Below, one piece after another: positions 9,437-22,400 of a stretch of 64,000 bases of DNA (its first letter is position 1; every line of letters starts with the position of its first letter). Source of the stretch: Gyrodactylus bullatarudis (Eukaryota; Platyhelminthes; Monogenea; Gyrodactylidea; Gyrodactylidae); the NCBI GenBank assembly GCA_012064415.1, contig SSNU01004331.1, positions 268,135 to 332,134 of the forward strand. Direction: 5' to 3'. The position numbers and the translations under genes are program-made. The notes under the pieces are model-generated. The model made no database searches and was not told where the DNA came from. It saw nothing but the letters and a program-made list of their open reading frames with translations.

Positions 9437-11964
9437 ATGGACTACTCAGTAGAACCAATGCAATCCTTTTACGAGAGAGATGAATACCCTGAAGAGGACG
9501 AATTTTCCCTAGACCAGGACGTTCATTCCTTTGTCAGGCAATGTTGCTCAGAAATTTTCTACCAAGTCTTTGATAATATCAAGATAACCCTGGCCATTAC
9601 TTCCATTCAACTAATGTACAATTGGTTAGTCCTTGGTAAAACAAGGAATTTCTACCTCTTGTACTTTTCACAACTGATGAATGTTGTATTTGGTAATTGA
9701 ATTAATTAATTAACATGCCCAATTATTCCACAGATAAAGATATCTATTTTGAGAGTGTACCTAGTTAGAAAACTATTTAAATGGTATGCATCACGCTGAT
9801 GAGTAGGGTCTCAGAAAATAGTCAAAACTTCTCAAGTTCTCTAGGGCGTAAAATATTCTCTTTTACTATTCTGTATCATACTAATCATAATTGTGATTTA
9901 CTGATTGATGATAGTTTATCAATATGCTAATATTCAGAAGAGTAGATGTAATTTAGTTATTCAATACATTAACGATATAGGTTTAAAGATTAAATTATCT
10001 TTGATTTTATTGGTCCATGCTACATTCAACCAATGAGAGTAGAGATAAATTATTTTACTGCCTTCCAAAAGCTTGAAGTCCATTAAAATAGGAGTATTTT
10101 ACAAATATAGTCCCTTGAAAATTGTCAAAAATAGTCACTGCTGCTTTTGAGGCCCTACTGATGAGTATGCTTCTCCTAATAAGATCACTTAAGAAACAAG
10201 GTTTCAAGTCTAACCTTCGAATATTATAGGGATCTTCGTCTTGTATTATGACCCAGAGATTTCCTCTACCTTCATCTTAACCCTGGCCTTGACAGGCTTC
10301 CTATTTAACGTCATCCTACACAGATACCTCAATCATCTTACCCAGAGTGTAAAATTAATTCTCACAATTGGCTTCATCGCCACTGGCTACCTTTATGCAG
10401 AAGTTTATCTCGATTCAATTGATTGGCACAAGATTCGCGGTTCCTTCATGATCCTCTGCATGAAGTTATACTCAATCCTGTATAATCTAAACATTTCCCA
10501 ATCTCATATGAGAGAAGATCAAGGTTCCTTTTTTCTTAGCATCTCCACCATGGGATACCTACTAAATCCAGCCACAATTGTCATGGGTCCTTGGATCAAT
10601 TTCGGCGTATACCTCAGACTGACTGGAGCATGTTCTTGTGTCAAATTTAGTCTTAAAAGTGTGAGTCTATATAAAAATGCGTTAATCATTACAATAAAAT
10701 AATGAAAATTCTCAGGTTCTAGAATCACTAAAAGATGGTCTTATCTTCTTAACTGGATCATTCAGCTGCCTACTCGTGTCAACATGCTTCATTGAAGTTA
10801 TCCTCACCTATCTTCCTGAATCCATGTGGATAGAGGCATACTTTACATCACTTAGCTTTCGCATGGGACATTACTTTGTCTCCTTCCTCGTTACTACCTA
10901 TTTAGTACTTGCTGGCCTTCCCTACAACACCAAATTCTCAAAATGTCAATGTTTTACAAAACTCTTTCAACTTGATCAACATGTATTCGAGCCGTTCTCC
11001 CAGAAATTCCCCATAGTTGAACCCTACTCAATCGAACTACCTAGGTCACTAACCTCAGTTGTTATCCACTGGAACTATTCAATGCATGCATGGCTGAAGC
11101 ATTGTAAGCAAGAGTTATTTTTTACTCGATTCTAATTAATTTTCTCATCTAATTAAATCAAGTCTCTCTTGCAAACTCAGGTGTATGGTGAGAACAAGAT
11201 TTTGTTTGTGAAATGTTTACTTTTTTTACTCTGATTGGACTAGAAAAAACTAGGAGGTATGAGGTAGGCTTCGCTCTAATTTTTTTAATCAAATACCAAT
11301 GAATGAGAATGCTAATGTCATCAACATCAAACTTTTTTCAGATATATATCAGCCAGCAAAGAGGCTGGGTCGAGGACCGGCAATTCTCCTGACTTACTTT
11401 GCAAGTTCTCTCATTCATGTAAGATTGTCTATCACAATTTTCTTCACAGGGTTTAAACTTTCAAATTATGGCTGTTCTCCTTTCGATTGGCTCCTATGCT
11501 TACTTGGATTATGGTTTGTATTTAATTAGATTTATTTCATTATAAAGTATTCAGAGAGAAACTTGCTTGTTTATTTGATGCTTGCATACGCAGTTATTCC
11601 TGCAAGGACAAATGCGAATTACACAAGAATCAGGTTTGTCAATCAATATATTTCTAATTTTCTCTCTACTCCAAAATACTTTTAGAGGAGTAGCCCGATC
11701 TCAATTATGCTCAATGGTATCTTTAGTCTACTAGCCTTATTTCATCTGGCTTATCTGGCTATTATATTCGATTCTAGTGATTCCATGGTGGAGGTATGTT
11801 TGCGTTTACATGCTATTCTTGTTAAATAAATATGAAAAATAAACCTATCCTAGGGATACAACATGCAACACGTGTTAGAGAAATGGCAAATTCTCTCCTA
11901 TGCCAGTCACAAGGTCTTTTTGGCCAATACGGTCTTGTATCTCATCATGAGCGCTCTCTGTTAA
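9437..11964 (+). CDS. PORCN: Protein-serine O-palmitoleoyltransferase Porcupine (MBOAT)
   Basis: ER multipass MBOAT enzyme that attaches palmitoleate to a Wnt serine, required for Wnt secretion. Eight exons: 9437-9635, 10230-10660, 10716-11103, 11342-11418, 11450-11513, 11557-11633, 11686-11793, 11854-11964; 484 residues (human 461). Signatures: IDWHKIRGSFMILCMKLYSI; NPATIVMGPWINFGVYL; SIELPRSLTSVVIHWNYSMH, matching the ELPRSMxEVVxxWNxPM block; and SSLIHGLNFQIMAVLLSIG, spanning exons 4-5, with the invariant MBOAT catalytic His. The C-terminus FSLLALFHLAYLAIIFD matches the last Porcupine helix. Intron 1 (594 bp) carries a MITE; the others are 31-238 bp. Confidence 0.93.
9796..10165. mobile_element. 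hAT-type MITE inside PORCN intron 1
   Basis: A 354-bp non-coding insert (9804-10157) begins TAGGGTCTCAGAAAATAGTC and ends TGAGGCCCTA, an imperfect terminal inverted repeat. It is bounded by perfect 8-bp direct repeats CTGATGAG at 9796-9803 and 10158-10165. An 8-bp target-site duplication with a TAGGG terminus is typical of hAT transposons. No transposase ORF is inside, so it is a non-autonomous element. Confidence 0.85.
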
Positions 11965-12790
11965 AACTCAAATCCGCAATGAAGGAAAAAATGCATTTTT
12001 GATAATTTCAAATATTTTTATTTAATCATGAATTAGTATTACAAAATTTCTTTCTTTTTCTCACGGCTTAGTTAGGAACAAGAAAAGAGATAGAGCGAGA
12101 GATGGAGAAAAGAATTTGTGTATACAGAAAGGGGTGAAACAAGAGTGAAAGGTTGAGGTTAAGAGGAAGAGAAAAACAGAATTTCTAAACATCTTCCTTT
12201 TCTGTGGTGGTTGTGGCAATGTAAAGTTATCTTGTTTTCTTTTAATCTATTCACACATTATATACATTGTATATGTATATAATATCTGTATAGAGTACTT
12301 TTTATATAAAAATATAGGCACAAGGAATGATGATTGTGGAGAGGGGGCACTTTTAGTTTCGACTCACTCATTATTTCATGAGAAAACCGAATTATATATT
12401 TACAATTCTACCCTGATGATGAGACAACTAGGTGTGCCTTAGACGTTGACTAGAGCAAGTATCACACACACACACAACACACAATTCATAAGCATCTAAA
12501 AAGGGATATGGAACAAGTTAGTAGTGCAAAGAGTTGTCCCCAACCATGATAAGGGTGGGAGATGTTAATGGAACTTACTTTTAAAATCTTTCTTTGACAA
12601 AATAATACAGGTTTCTTTTCTATTTGCAAAAAATATTGAGATTTAGGAATATATAAATACACATCTATCTATCTGAAAGGCATTCACAACAAGGCTTGAT
12701 CTTCAATCTAGAAAATATGGAAATATTTAATGAATTTTAACTACTCTATGATAGTGGGAAATCTGTTTTTCTTATTCTGTTAGGATGCTA
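11965..12790. other. Convergent 3' region of PORCN and ZFC3H1-like gene
   Basis: No gene seen in about 825 bp. It contains purine-rich stretches, a short CA repeat around 12463-12482 and AT-rich probable 3' UTRs of both flanking genes. Confidence 0.45.
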
Positions 12791-15700
12791 CTAGGTAACT
12801 TGACTATTTTTACGAGTATTTTTGGTGTTGATGATGTCATCCAAATCTGAAAAAAATAAATTCGGTCTGTGATAAATGCTGCGGACGAGATGTAGGATTT
12901 CATCTGAGAACAAATTGGCCTCCTTGCAGACGGCAAGCTAGAGGGAAGGAGCAAACAAAAAGTAAACATTAATTATTAAATAAACCAGCAAGAATGCATT
13001 TATGAGGAGGGTATAACCAAGAAGAAGTAGATATTTTACAAACTTTGAATTCTTTTGACTGTGTAGAAGTAATGTAGGCATAATGCTTCCAGATATCCTT
13101 GGAGTAGGGTCTCATAAGGATGGCTTCCTGGCAAATTTCAATTGCTTCGTCAACATTGCCCATGGAATTATCTTGGATCCAGACGCAGATTAGCGAAGAC
13201 CAAAACCATTCACTCTCAGGGTAGTCAAGACGAACTAGGTGGAATAGACGGACGAGTTTGGTGAATTCACCTTTTGCTAGGTAGATGGGAAATATGAGCT
13301 TGAGCATTGAGTAACCATTATTCTGCACAAGCTCATGAAGAATCTCTTCGTTCTGGTCGATAAACTTTGTCCAGTCGACGTGACAATAAATTTCTTCCTG
13401 GGCAATACGATTTCCCATAACTTGATTCATGAAATTTTCGTTGTCAAGAACAAAGACTCTCAAGAGTTTCTTCATACTCTCCATTTCATCGGGTTTATTG
13501 TACAAATTGGTCGAGAGTAGGTTGAATAAGATCCGAGTGACAAGACAGCTGCAATTCCTCAGGAGATACGATCCATAGTGGACAAATTCAAAGATCAAAG
13601 AGTCAGCTGATATCTGTTTTGAGAGTAGACTCAGAATTACATAGGCTAGCCAAATGTAGATAAGTTGATCTTGAGATGGCAAGAATTCTATGGCATTGCA
13701 AATTGAAGTCCTACTGATTCCGAGAAGGCATCGATAAATATCGATATAGCTTGGACTTTTATCTGTTATTAAGGAAGTGGCTAATTTCTCAAGAATGAAC
13801 TGGGCTAATTCGAAATTTCCATTGGACCAGGCAGTGAGAGCATTGAACACCAAATGAGGTATGTACATGGTAATGGTTGTCTCATCTGTCTGGATAATTT
13901 GATAGTTGGGATGACCAATAGAGAAGAATGAACGATAAAGGAGAGCATGGTCATGATAGTGGCCTGTCTTGCCGATTGACTCCTTTAGGCGTGCACAAAT
14001 GTCAATGGCTATGAATGACTGGTCAATGGAATTAAGATATTGGCAGTACATAAATGAATATGCCAGAGGTACGTAGGATATAATAGGACTCTCCATGCGT
14101 TTCAGATAACTGATGCACTCATCAATTGAGGTGGTTGTAGATTGAAGAAAGATTTTTTGTATCAATGAGAGATGGTAATCGGTAAGAAAGGGTATTTCTT
14201 GAGATGCAACAAATTCGTATAAATCAAGACGGATAATGATAAAGGCAAATCTGAGAAAAGAGTCCAATAGGCCGAATCTTTCTTCGTTTAGATAGCAAAC
14301 AAGCCATTGATATTCTAAAGAGTTTTTGGGAATATTCTTGAAGTAATTGATCAAGAGGATAAAGAAAGAATGACAATAGCGAATGTTATTTTCTGTGATT
14401 TCAATCTTGTCCAATAGTTCATCTTTAAGAATCAGGTAGAAAGATATCTTTTGGTCCTGATCGAGGGAGTAATTAGTCATCATGAAGGAGCACAGTTCAG
14501 GATCAAAGTCACTATCACGGATGATCTTGAGGATGGGAGAGAAGTCTGGGTCACTTTTCTTGGATGTCTCTAGTCCAAGAGAAAATATCAAATGCTTGGC
14601 CAAGAGGGGAGAATCTTTGACTTGTTCTGGAGAGAGGACATTCTTGAAGGAATCTGAATTACAGCTAAATTTGAAGAAGACCTTTTCATAAATATGATGC
14701 CAAGATTTGAGACGACTACTAATAATAGCCTTATTTTCAACTGAGGTATACGAACTACAGTAGATCTTGCATATGTGACAGATGCAGGAATAAGAGTCCG
14801 TTTTATTTGGTGATAATTTGTTCTGAACTTGTTGGGGCATTTTATTCTCTTTTTCTTGTTTTAAAAAGCTAGGATGCTGATAAGAACATAACTTATCAAT
14901 GCATTCTCCATCAATAATGTACGGACAAATTGGAGTGAATGGATTCAAATCTGCATGCATCTTTTTGTTGGGAGATGGCGGGCACTGGGTGAATGAATGT
15001 TGTTTAATTTTTGAGTTTGAAGGGAAGAATATTGATACAATTGACGAGTATTGATCAAAGGAACAAGATCCCTTGAGAAAATTGAAGGAATGGTTACGCA
15101 ATAAGGATAAATCAAGATTAATTTTCGATTTCATAGTCCTCTTGTGCTGTTCATACTTTTTGGTCAAATTAGACAAGCCAGCTGAAGTGATGGATACATG
15201 ATTCTTCAGAATGTTTAGCTGCTTGTGGAAATTTTTCAAATAAGACTTGTGAATTTTACAGGCTTTTTGGGATTGTCTCATGTTGGTTTTGGCAAATTTG
15301 AGCTCTTTCTGTAGACGATTTATCAGAAGGATTGATTTAGATACTTCATGGTTACTTTTAATATACTCTGAGGTGTGATCCTTAATTTTTTGATTGATTT
15401 CCTTGATCTTGTCTCTTTTTATTATCAATTTCTTATCCATGGCTTTTATTTGATTCAGGATACTTTCACGAATTTCTTCTTCGTCATTTTTACTAACGCC
15501 CTCATTGATCTGTTTACGCTCAGCTGAGTTGGATTTATTCCCAGCCTCGTCCTCTGAGTTTTCATCTTCCAGAGTAATTATAAATTTAAAGGTTTTTTGC
15601 TTGTTGGGACCTAAAATAATGGCAATATCGGTCCTTATCTCTGGCTCAAAATTAACATTTGTCTTCAGACTCTTCAGGGCTCGTTCACGTAAGACTTTTT

Positions 15701-16078
15701 CGAAATCCTGAGGAATGAGATTACAATTTCCAAAGCTTACTGTGTCCTGTGGGTCACTCATATAATCGAAAGAGGAATCTTGCTGCAAATTAATAAATTG
15801 AATATAAAATTGTTCAAATAAAATATGCATGAGGCACCCACAGATTCTGGATCAGAGTTTTTTTCTCCATGAGAGTTATTCTGGTCGTCCTCTGAGGAGT
15901 CTGCATTCATTACAACAGCTTCGTCATCTGATATTTCCATTTCGACTTCAGCGTAGTCAACAAAAGGCATATTTTGAAGCCCCATGGATTGAAGAGCTAG
16001 TTCTCTTAAAGATTTTTCATCCATTAAGTCATTTATATTTATATCTGAGGGAGGAGTGGGTAGCAGGACCTTAGGCAT
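12791..16078 (-). CDS. ZFC3H1: ZFC3H1-like nuclear exosome adaptor protein, short form
   Basis: In animals ZFC3H1 pairs with MTR4 in the PAXT complex that sends polyadenylated nuclear RNA to the exosome. Three exons: 16078-15842, 15782-13044 and 12937-12791 (introns of 59 and 106 bp), 1040 residues. The diagnostic feature is the small zinc finger around residue 360, CPYIIDGECIDKLCSYQHPS (C-x7-C-x4-C-x3-H), preceded by a long predicted coiled coil (residues about 160-300). The C-terminal two thirds are helical with HAT/TPR-like repeats (for example DEAIEICQEAILMRPYSKDI). The N-terminus is acidic (DDEAVVM, SSEDDQ). Human ZFC3H1 is about 1989 residues, so this is roughly half length. Assignment rests on the finger plus architecture. 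Confidence 0.75.
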
Positions 16079-16421
16079 TTCGGGGATTTGGAAAGTAACT
16101 GTGATGATAAATTGCGTTTAAACAATTTCAATTTACTGAATCCTAGATCTATTTCAAATTATTTTTTTTAATATTGCGATAAATTCCAGTCAAATTAAAA
16201 TTACAACAAAGTTTCCAAGTTTAACAAAAACCATTTTGAGGATCAAAATATAATAGCAAAAATTCCCATAATAATTTTTAGAATTTTTGCAGATCTGAGA
16301 TTGTTTAAATCAATCAAATCGAATGAACTCCTCTTGGTAGTTTATCCAGTCCGTATGTTCAATTCTGGATTAGTTAGTTAAGCATGGTCAATAGGGAGTA
16401 AAGCACACATAGAGAACAGGA
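16079..16421. promoter_or_regulatory. Divergent promoter region, ZFC3H1-like / CADPS
   Basis: 343 bp between two divergent ATGs, so both promoters must lie here or in untranslated exons. No TATA box or other named element was recognised. Confidence 0.4.
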
Positions 16422-19400
16422 ATGTTGAACACATCTTCTAGTGAAGATGATTACGATGAAGATCCCTTCAGACCAGCACAGAAATGTCTTTGGTCTGGCA
16501 CAGATTTGTCGAGTATGAAGAGCGGTCATGACACAAGGAATATTGATTTGCTGATAGAATCAGAGAATACATCACTTTTATCAAAAATGGATTCAGTGAA
16601 ATCAATTGGCTATGATGTTGTACAAGAAAACTATGGATCATATCAGTCTACATCATTAACATCTGAAAAAATTGTGTCACTCAAACAGACCTCTTCTAGA
16701 ATGATAAAAGATGCTTCTTCTCTGAAAAATATATTTGAAAATGCTAGCCTCAATAGTCACATCAGTTCTCAACTCAATAAAAATGACGGAGAGAATATGA
16801 TAGTAGAAAGAACTAGTCCTTTTGATAGCTGCTGGTCCTCTGATCACCAGAATAGCTGTGAGCTTGAATCACTGCGTAGCGAGAGTACTGCTTCTGTTAA
16901 GCATGAGTTGTACTCGAAGCTTACTACCTCAAAAGTTTTGAAAAATTCTCTACAAACTTCAATCAATCCTCATCATTCTCAGACATATCAGCAGCAACAC
17001 ACGCCAAACATTCAAAGCTTAAGATATTCCACAAGTAGTGGTCTTGGCAGCGGAACAAGCAATACGCCAAAAATAAAGCCAGCCAAAGATTATGAAGAAT
17101 CAAACTCAGAAAGTCAACTTCATCGAACTAGACTACAAATGTGAGTCTAATTTTTATTTAACTGACCATGTAATAAGGAAACTTAAATAAATTATTTCAG
17201 ATACATTTTTACTGCAAGATGCATAGCCTATCCCTTTTCTGTGCGCCCAACAGAAGAACCTATTAGAAGATATCTTAAAATTACAAAGGAACATCTGAGT
17301 ATAATTATTGAAAGATTTCAAAATTTCATCCAGGGAAAAATGAGCATCGTTTGCGACGAGGAATTCTTCCAGGCCATTGAGAGTTTCTACAGTACCTTTC
17401 TAAAGTCTGATCGTGTCAACAACATGGTCAAGTCTGGAGGCTGTAGTCTTCACGACTTTAGAGAGGTCTTCATAAACTTTGTCAAGGGTAAAGTGAGCTT
17501 CTCAATATATCCAAAATCAGTTTGAGATAATTTAGTTTTAGTAGTAGTAATAATAATAGGCAGTATAGACAGTAGAATTGTCTCAACTTGAAATTTGTTG
17601 TATTAAATCTTTCATCTCTCTCTCTCTCTCTATTACAATATAATGAAGCGGAATCATGGAGTAATTAATAAATTTCGATACAATGTCTCTCTTTCTCTAT
17701 AGAAATTTGCTTCAATTATCTCTTCTCTTTTAAATTTTAATTAATCAACTAACCAACTAATTATTAATTAGGGAAGGGAAAAAGAGAGATTGCTAAATTT
17801 TGAGTAAACAAGAAAAGGCTTCCACTTATAATACATGAATAAAACTGCATCTGAATTTGCCTAGTTCCTAACATTAATTAATCAACAATAAACTTTATTC
17901 ACCAAAAGTATGAGAAGAATAATGACGAGGAATTTCTCGAGAACCTCAACAAGACCATCTTGCCCAGTTGGAAGGTGAAATTTGATCAAATTTGCCGTGG
18001 AGGAGAGGGCCCAAGTCCGGAAATTACAAAACTTGCTGTCCCTCAAGCTGAACTCATTAATCCCTCGGCTGAACAGCTATACGAAATGTTTATGAAGATT
18101 TTAGCCATTAAAAAGTACGAGCATCAGATCCTTTTCAATGCCTGTCAAGTAAGCGTGTTTCATTTTTTCCCACAAATTAATTACATTCTTGAAATTAAAT
18201 TCTAGCCTCTAGCTGTCAAAATAAATAATTCCTTTTAATTAGTATAAGAAAAATATATCCAAATTCATCTCATGACTGAAACTGAACTGTATTCCTTTTG
18301 ACCAGTGTATCTGTTCTCTGTATTACCAACTATGAATTGAGTTTGAGAATTATTCTTAATCCTCTGTATTCTTGTGAGGACATTGAGGAAAGAATCTAAA
18401 TCTCATCAGTACTAACACATGAATGGTAAATGGTAGTAGTATTTATTGAAAATTGACAAAAGTCGTTAAAATCCATTGAAAATAATAATTTACAATTTTT
18501 GAAAAAAGTTTTATACAAGTTGAAAAGTACAAAAAAGGATAAAATGAAAGTTGAAAAAAACTCTTCTTTCAAAAACCTTACCGTAATAAGATATCAACTC
18601 TCTGAGTGAAAGGTGTCGAAGCTCTCATAATTGAAGATTATGAGAATGGTTTTTCAGAATACGGAGATTTGGTCTATAGTGATTGATGCAGAATTTCTCT
18701 TTTCCAACACAAATCCAATTTTTCTTGATCTCATATTAATCACATAGAATCTGATGTAAATTATACTTTTCCCCTATAGCTTGATAATATCGATGAACAG
18801 GCAACTCAAATCCGAAGGGAAATATCACATTGTATAGAAAAGTTGAAAAGCATGAATAAGGTGAGTCATTCAAATCATGTAGTTATCATAGTAGTTACTA
18901 ATTTGATTTTAATGAATAATATTCATTGAATATTCTCTGAAATTAGCTATTATTCAATTTTCATTCATCAGCTCAGGTTAATGATTATTTTCATTTTCTT
19001 GTGTTTTTGGATTATGAACTAGACACTCTATCATGTTTTCGTACGTTAGAAAATTATTTTATAAAATGTATAGCCTAACTACCTAAGTGTTCTTAAATTT
19101 ACTATAACCAGAGAGAAATTTTAAAATCTCAATACAATAAGTTCTGTTTATTTGTTGATAATAGAAAAAATATGAAAATTTGAATGAAATTTTTGAATCA
19201 TCAGTTTGTAACCAGTTCTCGAAGATTGAAAATAATTAGAATGTTCTAGAAAAATTTACTCGATTCTTATTGGAGGAGAATCTCAAGTCCCCTAAATTAT
19301 TATTGGCTAATAATAATTGCACACTGTAATCAATCATTACATTACTAATTATAATCATTAAATATATTTTCGTTCACAAGTTGTGTGACTCACAAATAGA

Positions 19401-22400
19401 TTATGTAATAATTAACATGCATTCCTTTATTGACATGAGTATGAATGTGATTTTATTTTTAGAACAAGTCATTTCCAAAGCTAGCCCACAAGGAAATGGA
19501 GATCCAATACTTTGAGGAGGAAATGTCCCGAAAGAGTGAACTCATGTATCGTCTAGATGCATTACCGGTTAATAGTGGGAGTCGTCTCCTACCACATGGT
19601 CTACATTTGACCGGTGCCAGTGCCAGCTCCCTTATCTCCTCAAATCCTCTTCACAATTCAAGTCTTTCCAATACTTTCGTACAACAAATCCAACGTAAAT
19701 TCAACAGACACTTGCTCACTTCAAAGTCGAGCTCCATACAAAATCTGAATAATCTTTTTGGGTCTCCTGCCAAGAGTGAACGCATGTCACTTCACAATTA
19801 TCCTGCCTTTCCAAATAGGTGAGTTGACACTTTTAGGTTCTCATATGTCAACTCTTTAAGTGCCAATTTAAAACAAAAATCTCTCATGAACTACTTACAA
19901 GTAAACAGAAATAAAATTTTGTAAAGCCAGTTAATGTTGAAATTAAACTAAAACATCGAGATGCTTTCAAAATCATTATTTTTGAGCTTAGCAAATTGTT
20001 AAGCATTGAAAATCATCTCTCTTCCTCAAAAGAAGATGATTGATTTCATGAATGAAATACCATGCTATAATAAAATGTTATTTTAATACCTTATCTTCAA
20101 AATAATACATTTTAAGACCTTATAACTTTGAACCCTAGTGACATTGCAGAAAAATTATGTTTTTAAATGGTTTTCGGAACAGAGGGAATAACTGGTAAAA
20201 ATAAGCATGTTAATACTCTTCGAAGCTCTAATAATAATTATAATCAGTTAAAAAATATTTCTCCTTTTGCAGAAGTGCCATTAGTTCACCAAAACTGCAC
20301 TCTGTCACTGGTATGAGATACCACAAGGAACGTTCATCCATCATTAGTCTTTCAGAAGATGCCTGCATAGATCCAACAATACTAGCCGGCCTTGCATCCA
20401 ACTTGACCAAGAATCAGTCTTCTCATAACAATTCATCTTATAATAAATTATCCATCGAAGTCCCCATCAGAATTGAGGTGAGTAGAATGAGCTGAAAAGT
20501 TTGTAAATTTCTATGAAAGTTAAATTATCATTTCAATTCCACTAAAATATTATATATAGGAATGACATAAAATTTGTTGAAATTAATTTTGGGAAAACAT
20601 TGTGATAGAGATAAAGTTAATCAGTTAGAAAATTCAAATGTATAGAGTGAATTGGATAGAGGGAGAGAGAGAGAAAGTGAGGGAATACGTCAAGATTGGA
20701 AATTAATTCTCAGCTACCACTCTCTCTCTCTCTCTCTCTCTTTCCTTCTCTCTTTATTCCCTCATAATTAATATCATTACAAACAGAGACCAACAAGTTG
20801 TATCTCTATTTCCCAGTCTAATTTTTGTTCAAAGGAGTGGGGGAGGGGCATGGACATATGCTTTCGTAATTTGCTCATTTCATTCATTATTATGATGATA
20901 TTTATGATCTCTCACTTTAAGCTTTTCACTTAATCAAGTTTTTGCATCTTTCATAGTCCTGAACTAAACTATCTTGAATGTAAATGCCTTTGGTTGGCAG
21001 CTCATAAACATACCTAAAACACAATCAACCAGTTAATTTTAGTCATTTTCAAAATTCATTGAATTATATTTTCACTACAATCTGGATTATAGATAGCTAT
21101 AGTCGAGTATAAATCTACAATTTGTGCTTTCTTAAATTATTACAAAATAGATCCAAGGATTATCTGTAAGGAGTCAATAGTAGACGTACGAATTATGTCT
21201 AGAAGAATTCAAGAGCCAGAAAAATCAATATTGGCTAAAGTAGAACCATCAGATTTGAATTATCACAATGAAAATATCTTTGTGTTTATTCTGGAATGTT
21301 TCCGACCAATGTATCTCCTTCCTTGTAAATATATATATCAGATTACCAGATTTTGATATGAAAATCTGTATCTCTCAATTGAGTTCTATTGAAAAAAATT
21401 AATTAGGCTCTTCTGCAAATACTGTATAGCCTCTAAAGATCTGTATGGTCCAAACCATGCCTCCTCATTATAACGAAGCCAATTATTTAGCATCATACTC
21501 TCCAATGGTAGTGAATTTAAATCTCTTGAATGTTCAAGGTATGCAGAAGAAGATGTTATAATTACTTCAAGAGGAGACAAAGAAGAATTTTAGGGGAAGA
21601 ATTGATTTCATACCTTCTCACATATGAGACACACCATGTAGGAATTAATTTCACAAATGAGATTAAATCAAACAAATTTTGATATTGTTGAAAGATTACA
21701 CTGAGCAAATTGAAAATGTATCTTTTTTGCCCTGATCTAGGTGTTTGTAAACCATCTAAAGAGTATACCGTCACAATCAGGCAAAATGCTATTTGTCCAA
21801 ATAGAACTCGAAGGTGCCGGAGAGAAGCAGAGGACTGAATCCCTCTCAGGAGATGGACCGCAGTAATTTCATCCTGTCACGAGCCACATAAACTAGATCT
21901 TGTTAATATTATTATTTTTTCATTTTAGTTGGGATACAGTGGCCGAGTTCCATACAAAGTTTCCTCTCATTGGTTTACGTATCAAACTCTTTCGTGAGTC
22001 TTCCAGTACCCTTTCCATGGACGATAAGGAATTAGGCAAGGTTTGTCGTCTATTCAAATGAGTAGCATCTAATCAATATCATGTTGTTTAATTTCATGTT
22101 TAGATTACAATCTATCCGACAAAACAATTCACTAGCAGACCAAATCAGGCTTACCACACTTTGAGTACAGCAAAGAACTTCCAGGAACCAGTGGAACTAC
22201 AACTGACAATATCTGTGGAATGGCCTTCCAATATCAAATACTCTGGCTTCTGTTGGGTCAAGGGTAGGAAATTTTACAAGAATTGGAAATTTCGCTATCT
22301 CTGTCTGGTCCAGGTGTCCCAGTATAAATTCGTCCTAGCCCATTTCAAGCATAAAAAATCCACTTCCAGTACCTTTATGCCATTGGACGGATTCACTGTT

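Noticed and set aside
9796..10165. CTGATGAG repeats looked like hammerhead ribozyme cores
   Set aside because: There is no stem II plus GAAA arrangement and no stem III. The two copies are better explained as the 8-bp target-site duplication of the MITE between them.
11520..11560. PORCN exon 6 starting at 11555 after ttcag
   Set aside because: It shifts the frame and gives a stop. Starting two bases later (acceptor ...cagag, 11556) yields EKLACLFDACIRSYSC, matching the Porcupine sequence.
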